Part shown: in pieces, positions 1 to 7,294 of the stretch
How positions within the stretch are numbered: the first letter of the stretch is position 1
Layout: every line of letters starts with the position of its first letter
Origin: a virus
IMG/VR virus record: IMGVR_UViG_3300002514_007974
Coordinates: 19,407-70,114 of that record
Length of the DNA: 50,708 bases
Reading direction: 5' to 3' (one strand)
Notes under the pieces: generated by a model
Databases searched by the model: none
What the model was told of the DNA's origin: nothing
What the model saw: the letters and a program-made list of their open reading frames with translations, nothing else
Translations under genes and position numbers: made by a program

Positions 1-309
1 CCTTGGTTGGATCGCAAGAAAAAAGCACATGATAGTTGTAGTTTGTTTAGATTCAAATATGAAAAAATGACAGAATTAAAAAAGATATGCGGTTACGATC
101 AAAAGAAAAATTTTAGCGTTGGTACCACCTTTGCTTGTCTTTGTGTCATATCGGGGGTAGTGCCTCATCTATATGGATTTGATGTAGAGGACAGATATCG
201 TGGGCATTACTTCGAGGCGCGCCCGCCCGCCGGTCCAATCCACAATATAATTCAAGAAAAGAATTTACTAAAAAAAATGAATGAGGAAGGTCTCATAATC
301 GTAAAGTAG
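1..309 (+). CDS. Probable GT29-type sialyltransferase, C-terminal part (5' end outside window)
   Basis: The reading frame is open from base 1, so the start lies to the left and only about 102 C-terminal residues are visible. The end of the protein has the layout of family GT29 sialyltransferases: an S-motif-like stretch with SVGTT followed by PHLYGFD, then HYFE resembling motif III (HYY/F), then H-N-I-I-Q-E matching the HX4E of motif VS, and a final hydrophobic LxxxGLIIV end. GT29 enzymes move a sialic acid from a CMP donor onto an acceptor glycan. NeuA-like (1339) and NeuB-like (8303) genes in the same cassette fit this role. The assignment is by motif memory on a fragment. Another glycosyltransferase with a similar C-terminus is possible. 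Confidence 0.6.
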   Translation, partial: PWLDRKKKAHDSCSLFRFKYEKMTELKKICGYDQKKNFSVGTTFACLCVISGVVPHLYGFDVEDRYRGHYFEARPPAGPIHNIIQEKNLLKKMNEEGLIIVK

Positions 310-321
310 TGTAAATTTTTG

Positions 322-350
322 TTGACATATGCTTGACATTATGCTAATAT
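322..350 (+). promoter_or_regulatory. Sigma70-like promoter with extended -10
   Basis: TTGACA at 322-327, a 17-base spacer and TAATAT at 345-350, preceded by TGC (extended -10), make an almost consensus bacterial housekeeping promoter. It lies in the only real gap before the sugar cassette. A near-repeat of 11-12 bases (322-332 and 333-344) supplies a second TTGACA at 333-338, which is 16 bases from a weaker TAGAAT at 355-360. It would probably let host RNA polymerase transcribe the genes from 379 onward. Confidence 0.7.
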
Positions 351-378
351 AAGATAGAATTCCATCGAAAGGAGATTT

Positions 379-1329
379 ATGAAATATCAAAAAATTAAAA
401 ATCATCTGAAGGGTCCTGTCTTTCCTATAATTACGCCATTTACTTCAGCACCCTCTTATGGTATAGATTACGATTCGACATGTGCTTATGTTGATTTTTT
501 ATATGAAAGCGGAGTGCGCCACTTCTATGTCATGACTTACAACAGCAGATTTAGTTTGCTTTCATGGGAAGAGATGAAAAAATTGAACGAAGTTGTCACT
601 AGGCGCGTGAAAGACAAGAAAGAGGATTGTATAGTTATTGTAGCTGACCCTCTGACTAACCCCACTAATGTGAGTGTTGACTTCGCGAAGCATGCCCAAG
701 ACATTGGTGCCGATCTCATTAGTTTGATTTTTATGGAAAGATATTATAGTGATGATCAGATTTACAATCACTACAACACTGTCGCTTCGAATTCAGATAT
801 CGCAATACTAATTCACGAGCAAACCCTTCCGTCATCAAAGGGAGGACCGGCAACGCTTTATCCAATAGAGTTATTAGATAGACTTGCTGATATAGATAAC
901 GTAATAGCGCTAAAAGAGGATAGTAAGATTCCCACATTTTCTGAGCAAGTGATTGAAGCAGTCGGAGACAGACTAAACATTATTATTTCTGGAAGAGGAA
1001 AGAGACAGTTTATACATTTTAGCAGGATGGGGTGCGATGGGTACTTAGTTGGTGTAGGCAGTTTTGCACCAAAGGTAAGTTTAGATTTTTACGAAGCATG
1101 TCTGAAAGATGATATGGACACTGCGTGGGGAATTATCAACGAGATTGAGCGACCCTTTCTACGGGCCGGCATGAAATACGGTTGGCACCCAGCTCTCAAA
1201 TCGGCAATGGATGAGTTGGGCATCATGAGCAGGACAGAGCGCCCACCACTAGTCCAAATATCAGACCAAGATCATTCGCAACTAGTTAAAGTTTTGAAGA
1301 AGATCCAAGACTCAAAATATTACAGATAG
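379..1329 (+). CDS. DapA/NanA-family aldolase-like protein
   Basis: A 316-residue protein of the dihydrodipicolinate synthase / N-acetylneuraminate lyase TIM-barrel family, close to the usual ~300 residues. The N-terminal GPVFPIITPF segment is typical, and the Schiff-base lysine is K179 in VIALKEDS. Two family hallmarks are altered. The pyruvate-binding GTTGE loop reads about VMTYNS near residue 52, and the catalytic tyrosine position (the YNxP segment) appears to be isoleucine at about 145. It may act on an unusual keto acid or have lost classical lyase activity. AAAGGAGA just before the ATG is a strong ribosome site, and the gene is first after the promoter at 322. The surrounding NulO genes favour a role in making or breaking a nine-carbon keto sugar. 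Confidence 0.75.
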   Translation: MKYQKIKNHLKGPVFPIITPFTSAPSYGIDYDSTCAYVDFLYESGVRHFYVMTYNSRFSLLSWEEMKKLNEVVTRRVKDKKEDCIVIVADPLTNPTNVSVDFAKHAQDIGADLISLIFMERYYSDDQIYNHYNTVASNSDIAILIHEQTLPSSKGGPATLYPIELLDRLADIDNVIALKEDSKIPTFSEQVIEAVGDRLNIIISGRGKRQFIHFSRMGCDGYLVGVGSFAPKVSLDFYEACLKDDMDTAWGIINEIERPFLRAGMKYGWHPALKSAMDELGIMSRTERPPLVQISDQDHSQLVKVLKKIQDSKYYR

Positions 1330-1338
1330 GAGGAGAAT

Positions 1339-2031
1339 ATGAACATAGCTGTTATCCCGGCTCGCGCAGGATCTACCAGATTGAAGAATAAAAATATTCA
1401 TCTTCTTGGAGGCAAGCCTCTTATTCGTTGGACAGTGGAATCTGTAGTTGAGTCTGGGTGCTTTGATAAAATAGTTGTTTCTACTGATGGCGATGAGATA
1501 TTTGAAGCGGTCAAAGATCTTCCAGTTGCGAGGCATATACGCCCAGATAATCATGCCACTGTTACTGCCACCGCTCTTGATGCGATGGTGGATTATATGA
1601 AGCACAATCCACCTCACAACACCTCCCGGCCAGACGATGTAATCTTTGCTTATTTTCTTCCTACTTGTCCCTTTGTTTCTCCAGAAGATATTAAAAGAGG
1701 CATTGAAATGATGAAAAAAGGTGCAGATACCGTCGTTAGTATGACTGAAATGCCTGAAACTATTCAATTAGCATGTATTATGAGGGATGATTGGGTGATG
1801 CCTGTTTTTGATAATCTAGAATGCGGATTGACTAACAGCAAATTCATTAAAAAATATCACAAACCTTCCGGTGCCTTTTATATGGGGCGCTGGGATAAAA
1901 TTTTAGAAAATAGAAACTTTTTTAAAGGAAATGTAAAGGGGGTTCTCATGCCACCGGAAAGGTCGGTAGATATTAATACCATCGAGGATGTGCACTACGC
2001 GTCCACCGTGTTGAAAAGGGGAACTAAATGA
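1339..2031 (+). CDS. neuA: CMP-nonulosonate cytidylyltransferase (NeuA-like)
   Basis: The 230-residue protein begins with IPARAGSTRLKNKN at residues 6-19, the nucleotide-binding signature of CMP-sialic acid, CMP-legionaminate, CMP-pseudaminate and CMP-Kdo synthases. GGKPLIRWTVE, VVSTDGDEI and the C-terminal DINTIEDV metal-site segment follow in the expected order. The length matches the family. It would activate a nonulosonic acid with CTP, giving the donor for the transferase at 1-309. The sequence alone does not settle which sugar is used. GGAGGAG precedes the ATG, and the stop overlaps the next start in an ATGA. Confidence 0.85.
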   Translation: MNIAVIPARAGSTRLKNKNIHLLGGKPLIRWTVESVVESGCFDKIVVSTDGDEIFEAVKDLPVARHIRPDNHATVTATALDAMVDYMKHNPPHNTSRPDDVIFAYFLPTCPFVSPEDIKRGIEMMKKGADTVVSMTEMPETIQLACIMRDDWVMPVFDNLECGLTNSKFIKKYHKPSGAFYMGRWDKILENRNFFKGNVKGVLMPPERSVDINTIEDVHYASTVLKRGTK

Positions 2032-2924
2032 AATGGGAACCCACGCTCTTAACTCCCGGATCCCCAGTATATGTGAGAGATCTTGATATGGATTTTTTAG
2101 AGGAAAGATTGCGCGCGCGGAAACCTTTTAGTTTTTGGAAATTAAATCATGCGCATTGGGAATTGTTGTTGAGATATTACAGGTCGACCGAGGGGGATTC
2201 TCCTATTGAGAGAGAGGTTTTATTATCTTCTCGCTTCTGTGAAGGGTTTGCTAGGTGGATGCTTAAAGAACAACGGTTTTATCCATGCGCGTCACCGGAG
2301 GCGTTTGTGGAGGTGCTGACGCGCATCAATACCTTATTATCCACGATGCCTTACGACTCCACAATTGATAGCAATTACTATATTGGAGTTTCGGACTCAT
2401 CGGTATGGGACTATAAAAATATTAATGGAAAAACTAATAGCAAACACAAAGTGTCAGTGAGGGGAGTTAATGAGATTATAAGAGGCCATCTCCCGCTGGA
2501 TCATTCTATGGAGTCTTCCAACCTTCCCGTGAGAGGCACTCTATTTAAAAAAGCATACCGCCAACACCGGAAGCGCTTGGAGAGTTTTGTAGCAACGGCG
2601 GCTCATGGTTTTCCCACCTTATACGTGGGGAACATTGAGATAAGACCTCATCTTCGCAAAAAAATAGCACATATTCCTACACATCCACACAACAACCTTA
2701 GTGCATCAAACGCTATATTAGATAAAATACGGGCATGGCATGCCACCCTTGATCCCGGTGCACCAAAGATTATTTTTTTTAAAGGTGGACACACGCAAGC
2801 ACTCTGGATTGATACCCTCTACCAGGAATTGGAAAATACTTACCTTCTTGATGTGGGACAGGCACTTGATCCCCTCGTCAGGCACAGTCATATAAGTAAG
2901 AGATGGGAGAGGGTGGGGCAATGA
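2028..2924 (+). CDS. Possible GT-D-type glycosyltransferase
   Basis: A 298-residue soluble protein with no confident family. The N-terminal KPFSFWKLNHAHWE resembles the KPFSxxRLGDGE opening of GT-D fold glycosyltransferase domains, but the DGE residues are not kept. The C-terminal half has IIFFKGGHTQALWIDTLYQE followed by LLDVGQALDPL, which resembles the end of that fold, where the protein is compared with a sugar-nucleotide site. It is coupled to neuA by an ATGA overlap and to the ATP-grasp gene by another, so it belongs to the same operon. A glycan-related role is inferred from fold resemblance and context. Confidence 0.4.
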   Translation: MKWEPTLLTPGSPVYVRDLDMDFLEERLRARKPFSFWKLNHAHWELLLRYYRSTEGDSPIEREVLLSSRFCEGFARWMLKEQRFYPCASPEAFVEVLTRINTLLSTMPYDSTIDSNYYIGVSDSSVWDYKNINGKTNSKHKVSVRGVNEIIRGHLPLDHSMESSNLPVRGTLFKKAYRQHRKRLESFVATAAHGFPTLYVGNIEIRPHLRKKIAHIPTHPHNNLSASNAILDKIRAWHATLDPGAPKIIFFKGGHTQALWIDTLYQELENTYLLDVGQALDPLVRHSHISKRWERVGQ

Positions 2925-4132
2925 CTTTTAAATTACTTTTTCTTGGTGGCAGCGATATTCAAATTCCCGCCATAAGGCGCGCCAAACAAATAGGATACGA
3001 AATTATTTTGTGCGACTATCTTCCCACGAACCCAGGACGAACGGTGTGCGACAAGTATTATGATGTGAGTACTACCGATTTTGAGGGTATACTTGAGGTG
3101 GCTCGTACAGAAAATATAGATGGTATTATTGCTTATGCATCTGATCCCGCCGCCGCTACTGCTGCTTTTGTATCTGAAAAGATGAATCTGCCCGGAAAAC
3201 CCCTCAGTGGAGTACAGACTCTCACCAATAAGTATCAATTCCGTTCGTTGCTTAAGACGAGGGGTTATCGATGCCCCACCTTCGCCAAGGTGGAAGGACC
3301 GCTTGATTGTATAGCATTTGTAGGAAAGCATGGAAAAAGTATTATAAAACCGCTAGATTCGTGTGGAAGCAAAGGAATTAGGGTGGTAGATAAGCATACA
3401 GATTTTGGTGACGCCTTTAGTATTTCTAAGTCATTTTCTAGAGAAGGTGGCGTAATTATAGAAAAATTTATTGAGAAAAAGGGATTTCAAATGTCTGGAG
3501 ATGTATTGATAATCGAAGGAAAAGTAGCTTTTTCTAAGTATGGCGACGTGCATTTTGATGCGCAGTGCAATTCTATTGTTCCCTGCTCCATCACAGTGCC
3601 TTCGACCCACTCTCCTTCCGTCCATAGTGCCATAGATGATATATGTGAGAGAATATTTGAGGATTTAAAAATAAGATGTGGAACATTTAATGTGGATGTC
3701 CTTGTGGGTGACGATGACGGCATTTACATAATAGAAATTGGAGCACGGAATGGAGGAAATTTATTGACTGAAGTGATTTCCATGCAGTCCGGTTATGACT
3801 TGGCGGGGATTACCTTGCGGAATGCTATGAGACATCCCACCATAGGAGAGGCACTGCGTAGCGAGAATTGGAGTGAAGGTGCACCTGCCTGCGCGCACTA
3901 TGTTATTCATGCCGAAAAAGACGCCACCCTCGACAATATTATTTATTCGGAAGAGATTGAAAAAAACATTGTGTATCAATACTTAGCAATTAAACACGGC
4001 GCCGAAGTTAAAATGTTTGATGGGTCGAATAAAAGGGTGGGAGTCTGTCTGTTGAGATTTGACTCGCCGACTGAGATGCGCGATAAAATTATTAATATGA
4101 AAGATCATATAATTCTTAAATATAAAAGATAA
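2921..4132 (+). CDS. ATP-grasp carboxylate-amine ligase
   Basis: The ATG at 2921 overlaps the previous stop (ATGA) and follows a purine-rich GGGAGAGGGTGGGG. It is preferred over the in-frame start 18 bases earlier, giving about 403 residues. A preATP-grasp Rossmann domain (LLFLGGSDIQIPAIRRA) is followed by the ATP-grasp core: SIIKPLDSCGSKG (phosphate loop), GGVIIEKFI and the magnesium-binding IIEIGARNGGN. The overall plan is that of PurK/CarB-like ligases, which join a carboxylate to an amine through an acyl phosphate. The substrate is unknown. With the PLP enzyme and methyltransferase downstream, it may attach an amino-acid-like group to a sugar or precursor. Confidence 0.8.
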   Translation: MTFKLLFLGGSDIQIPAIRRAKQIGYEIILCDYLPTNPGRTVCDKYYDVSTTDFEGILEVARTENIDGIIAYASDPAAATAAFVSEKMNLPGKPLSGVQTLTNKYQFRSLLKTRGYRCPTFAKVEGPLDCIAFVGKHGKSIIKPLDSCGSKGIRVVDKHTDFGDAFSISKSFSREGGVIIEKFIEKKGFQMSGDVLIIEGKVAFSKYGDVHFDAQCNSIVPCSITVPSTHSPSVHSAIDDICERIFEDLKIRCGTFNVDVLVGDDDGIYIIEIGARNGGNLLTEVISMQSGYDLAGITLRNAMRHPTIGEALRSENWSEGAPACAHYVIHAEKDATLDNIIYSEEIEKNIVYQYLAIKHGAEVKMFDGSNKRVGVCLLRFDSPTEMRDKIINMKDHIILKYKR

Positions 4133-4143
4133 GATGGTGTATA

Positions 4144-5010
4144 GTGAAGAAGATGAATGAGACTAATGATGGCATATATATAGGTCCAAAATCGGACACT
4201 CCAGGCGCTACTTTTCATGAGAAGAGGGATAAACCCGCCCTTCTAAGGAATTTGGCGGAGGATTACCGCCAGCAATCTTATTGGGAAACTCCTTACTACT
4301 TCTCGTTTTTAGATAAATGTTTAGAGGGGATCCCCCTCCAAGATAAGGTGTGTCTGGACGTGGGATGCGGCGACGGACGATTCGCTGAATATCTTATTAA
4401 GAGGGGAGCGCGCAAGATTATTTGTATAGACTCTGATTATGAATCTTTAAAATCTTTGCTGAGTTATAGCGAGGAGAAAGGGTTTAGAGAGTCGCTAACT
4501 CTTATACAAGCGGGAGCAGAGAATATTCCCCTCCCACCAGACTCAGTAGACGTGGCAATTGCCATTGGAGTTTTTTATTATTTGGGAGGCGACTATGAGA
4601 GGGGCATTGAATCCGTTTATGAAAAGATTAAGAAAGATGGTATTCTTATCTCATCTGAACCTAACCTAGAGGGACTCGCATTGCGTTCGCTTTTATTTGA
4701 TTCTTTGGGCGAGATGATATCTATTTTTCAAGATGGCGTGTTTAGAGAAAAATCAGGCGACATTAGTTGCATCTTCCCTCTTCATTCTACGGGAAAGATT
4801 GAATCTTTCTACGAAACGGCAGGATTTAAATTGATTCAAAGGCATGCAATTTCTCTTTTCCACCAGTTGGTGCGTATTTTATATTTGCGAGGAAATATTA
4901 GTGACGATGAACTAGATACTAATAGGGGCAAGTTGCGCGAGGTCTTTGACTATTTAGATAGAGAGAAAGGCCAATTTACGAAAACTTGGATTTATGGGTG
5001 GCAAAAGTAA
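4144..5010 (+). CDS. Class I SAM-dependent methyltransferase
   Basis: A 288-residue protein with motif I VCLDVGCGDGRFAEYL, an acidic end of strand 2 (IICIDSD) and a motif II/III region around SVDVAIAIGVFYYLGGDYE. These are typical of Rossmann methyltransferases of the Methyltransf_11/25 type. The start is GTG 4144 or ATG 4153. The ribosome site is weak in both cases. The target is unknown. Its place between an ATP-grasp ligase and a PLP enzyme suggests it methylates a small molecule or sugar made by the cassette. Confidence 0.8.
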   Translation: MKKMNETNDGIYIGPKSDTPGATFHEKRDKPALLRNLAEDYRQQSYWETPYYFSFLDKCLEGIPLQDKVCLDVGCGDGRFAEYLIKRGARKIICIDSDYESLKSLLSYSEEKGFRESLTLIQAGAENIPLPPDSVDVAIAIGVFYYLGGDYERGIESVYEKIKKDGILISSEPNLEGLALRSLLFDSLGEMISIFQDGVFREKSGDISCIFPLHSTGKIESFYETAGFKLIQRHAISLFHQLVRILYLRGNISDDELDTNRGKLREVFDYLDREKGQFTKTWIYGWQK

Positions 5011-5927
5011 TTTATGAGAATATGCTCGACTCAATAGGCAATACTCCCTACATACGCTTCCAGACAGATGAAGTAAAGGGGGCGAAAATTTATATTAAAC
5101 TAGAGGGTTATAATCCTACGGGGAGCATCAAGGATCGTGCCTGTTTGTATAATATTAAGGGCGCAATTAAATCGAAAAAGTTAAAAAAAGGAATGACTAT
5201 TCTAGATGCATCTAGTGGTAATATGGCCTGCGCCATCGCGTACTACGGAAAGATTATGGGATATAAAACGCATTTGGTGTGCGGGAGTAAATTAACTTCA
5301 GAAAAGAAAAATTTTATAGAATATTTTGATGGCACATTAGAAATGCACGGAGACTATACCATTCAGGGAAATGATTATTGTCGTAAAATGTTGGTGCCCT
5401 CGGATTCTTCTTATTGTTTTTTAGACCAACTTCATAATGAAAATAATCCTTTGGCATCTTATGAAACTCTTGGGCCTGAAATTTTAGAGTCATTCCCGCA
5501 AGTTAAAGCTATTGTAGGTTCGTTGGGATCGGGGGGGAGTATGTATGGGTCCGGAAGATATATAAAGGAAAATTCTCCTTTGACTAAGGTGATCGCTGTT
5601 GAAGCAGGGCACGGGTCTAAAATTCCGGGTACTGGTGCATTTGCTGATGGTGATTATATTACCCCTTTTATTGGAAATGCTCGTAGGGAAGGTATTTTTG
5701 ATGACTCTATTTCAATCTCGATTGACGATGCTATACTGAGAACTAAGCAGTTGTCGGAGCAGGGAATATTTGTGGGATTTCAAACGGGGGGCGTTCTTGA
5801 TGCTTGTATAAGGACGATTGCTCGCGATGAAATTAAAGGAGATGTTGTGATGGTGTCCGGAGATTCGGGGTGGAAAAACATTGACAAGTTAGTGGCACAT
5901 GCCCAGGAGGTACCTAATTGTGTGTAA
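4998..5927 (+). CDS. Cysteine-synthase-like PLP enzyme (beta-replacement family)
   Basis: GTG 4998 is preferred because the start then lies about 10 residues before SIGNTP, as in CysK. A longer TTG start at 4986 and a shorter ATG at 5022 are possible. The protein has about 309 residues. GSIKDR carries the PLP lysine (K45), SSGNMA binds the substrate carboxylate, GSLGSGGSMYGSGRYIK binds the PLP phosphate, and SGDSGW stands where CysK has PDSGERY. It should catalyse a beta-replacement on serine, O-acetylserine or O-phosphoserine. In secondary metabolism, relatives of this kind (SbnA type) make 2,3-diaminopropionate precursors, so cysteine need not be the product. Confidence 0.8.
   Translation: MAKVIYENMLDSIGNTPYIRFQTDEVKGAKIYIKLEGYNPTGSIKDRACLYNIKGAIKSKKLKKGMTILDASSGNMACAIAYYGKIMGYKTHLVCGSKLTSEKKNFIEYFDGTLEMHGDYTIQGNDYCRKMLVPSDSSYCFLDQLHNENNPLASYETLGPEILESFPQVKAIVGSLGSGGSMYGSGRYIKENSPLTKVIAVEAGHGSKIPGTGAFADGDYITPFIGNARREGIFDDSISISIDDAILRTKQLSEQGIFVGFQTGGVLDACIRTIARDEIKGDVVMVSGDSGWKNIDKLVAHAQEVPNCV
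5905..5910 (+). promoter_or_regulatory. Ribosome binding site fixing the GTG 5920 start
   Basis: A perfect AGGAGG lies nine bases before GTG 5920, inside the end of the PLP gene. It argues that the HAD-like gene starts at 5920 and not at the ATG at 5899. Confidence 0.65.
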
Positions 5928-6393
5928 TTTAGGCGTAGATTTTCACGACACTATTTCATTCGCTCCCGACTTCTTTAAAGAAATATTTCGGACGTGGGGA
6001 ACAAAACGATATATAGTAACTGGCACTCCGGAGTCAAGGAGGGGTGAGACTATAAAACAATTAGAAGACATGGGGATTACTGCGGATTTATACGATGAAC
6101 TTTTAATGGGGTATGAATATAATAAGAGCGAAATGACAATCGATCATTTCCATCGGATGAAGGTGCATAAATTACAAATAATAAAGGATTATAACATATC
6201 AATTTATTTTGATGATAATCCCTTTTACGTAGAATATTTGCGCAATCATAATATAATCGTTTTTCAAACAATATTGAATGATAAATATTTGACAGAGTTC
6301 GAAAATAAAAACAATTTTTTCACCTGCAATTTACAGAGAGGACAGTTTAAATATTTAGCAGATGGCGAGAGCGGGCAAAATAATGAGAGCTAG
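5920..6393 (+). CDS. HAD-like small phosphatase/nucleotidase-type protein
   Basis: About 157 residues, beginning MCNLGVDFHDTIS from a GTG placed nine bases after AGGAGG. The start VDFHDT resembles HAD motif I (DxDxT), with histidine where the second aspartate normally sits. YIVTGTPESRR fits motif II, and ISIYFDDNPFYVE fits the acidic motif IV. The small size means no large cap domain. The altered motif I makes phosphatase activity uncertain, because the second aspartate is the usual acid/base. It overlaps both neighbours and is part of the cassette operon. Confidence 0.55.
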   Translation: MCNLGVDFHDTISFAPDFFKEIFRTWGTKRYIVTGTPESRRGETIKQLEDMGITADLYDELLMGYEYNKSEMTIDHFHRMKVHKLQIIKDYNISIYFDDNPFYVEYLRNHNIIVFQTILNDKYLTEFENKNNFFTCNLQRGQFKYLADGESGQNNES

Positions 6394-7024
6394 CGGCGTA
6401 TATAAGGTCACGGAAGAATTCGAAAGTGAAGTGGCGAAATACACAGGTGCTCCCTACGCAGTAGCGGTGGATAGTTGTAGCAATGCACTTTTTCTGGCGT
6501 TGAAGTACGAGGGAGTTGAGGGTATGGAAATTACTATTCCTTCTCGGACTTATCCGTCCGTTCCGTGTGAAATAATTCATGCTGGCGCTTCAGTTAATTT
6601 TGAGAAGGTTAGGGGAACTACTATTAAAGGCGCTTATCAGTTGTTTCCTACTCCCATATGGGATTCGGCGCTAAGATTTACTCATAATATGTATATGTCA
6701 GGTACCCATATGTGTCTATCTTTTACGGGTCCCTTTAAGCACCTTAAGCTTAGCAAGGGTGGAATGATTTTAACTGATAATGAAGATGCATACGAATGGT
6801 TTATGCGCGCCCGATACTCGGGCCGACGCCAATGCCCTTACCATGAAGATAATCTAGATATGCTGGGGTGGAATTTTTATATGATGCCAGAACTCGCAGC
6901 ACGCGGACTTTTGTTGATTCGCCAATTCTATACTCCTATAGGGAAACTCCCCATCGCATATGAAGACGCCGAGATGATGTATCCTGATTTGTCCAAATTT
7001 ACTGTTTACGGAGGTAAAAAATGA
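6362..7024 (+). CDS. Short DegT/DnrJ/EryC1-type aminotransferase-like protein
   Basis: A 220-residue protein matching the large domain of DegT sugar aminotransferases: GVYKVTEEFESEVAKYTGAP, AVAVDSCSNALFLAL (PLP phosphate region), IPSRTYPSVP, WDSALRF (the aspartate before the PLP site) and LSFTGPFKHLKLSKGGM, with the probable PLP lysine in PFKHL. Family members are usually about 370 residues, and the C-terminal small domain is missing. Either this is a minimal version or the gene has been shortened. The start is ATG 6362 or ATG 6383. The ribosome sites do not decide. The stop overlaps the ATG at 7021. Confidence 0.65.
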   Translation: MARAGKIMRASGVYKVTEEFESEVAKYTGAPYAVAVDSCSNALFLALKYEGVEGMEITIPSRTYPSVPCEIIHAGASVNFEKVRGTTIKGAYQLFPTPIWDSALRFTHNMYMSGTHMCLSFTGPFKHLKLSKGGMILTDNEDAYEWFMRARYSGRRQCPYHEDNLDMLGWNFYMMPELAARGLLLIRQFYTPIGKLPIAYEDAEMMYPDLSKFTVYGGKK

Positions 7025-7294
7025 AGAACTATATAGACTGGCGCCCAACCGAGGATAAATATACGAAGAAGGGGCAAAAACCTTAGAAAACTCCAGCGCG
7101 GCAAGCCTTACGGAGAGCAAGCAAATAGAATAAAAATTGATTATCCTGAGTTGTATGAAGATATCAAATCAAGCATAACTCCTATTTATGGACCATCTGG
7201 GACTCTGGTAATATTTGAGACTGATACATTTCATATGGGCGGAACAGTAAGCGGCGGTCATGAAAGAAAGATATGCCGGTTGCATATGAGATAA
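7021..7294 (+). pseudogene. Frameshifted remnant of a phytanoyl-CoA/2OG dioxygenase-like gene
   Basis: ATG 7021 sits in an ATGA overlap with the aminotransferase stop, but its frame ends after 21 codons at TAG 7084-7086. The +1 frame then reads through to TAA 7292-7294 and encodes a coherent segment: RGKPYGEQANRIKIDYPEL, then GPSGTLVIFETDTFHMGG, then HERKICRLHMR. This resembles the C-terminal strands of PhyH-type Fe(II)/2-oxoglutarate oxygenases, with the distal iron histidine in TFH and a 2OG-binding arginine after it. Dropping one base in the G4 or A5 run (7070-7080) would join both frames into about 91 codons. The N-terminal half of the fold, with the HxD motif, is absent. The start of the next gene overlaps this stop (TAATG), so the second frame was probably translated. 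Confidence 0.5.

Noticed and set aside
1-309. GT42-type or other sialyltransferase
   Set aside because: The HYFE and HX4E pattern fits GT29 better. The GT42 C-terminus has no such pair that I can recognise.
7021-7086. A stand-alone 21-codon gene
   Set aside because: The following frame continues the same kind of sequence and is coupled to the next gene, so this is better explained as part of one disrupted gene.
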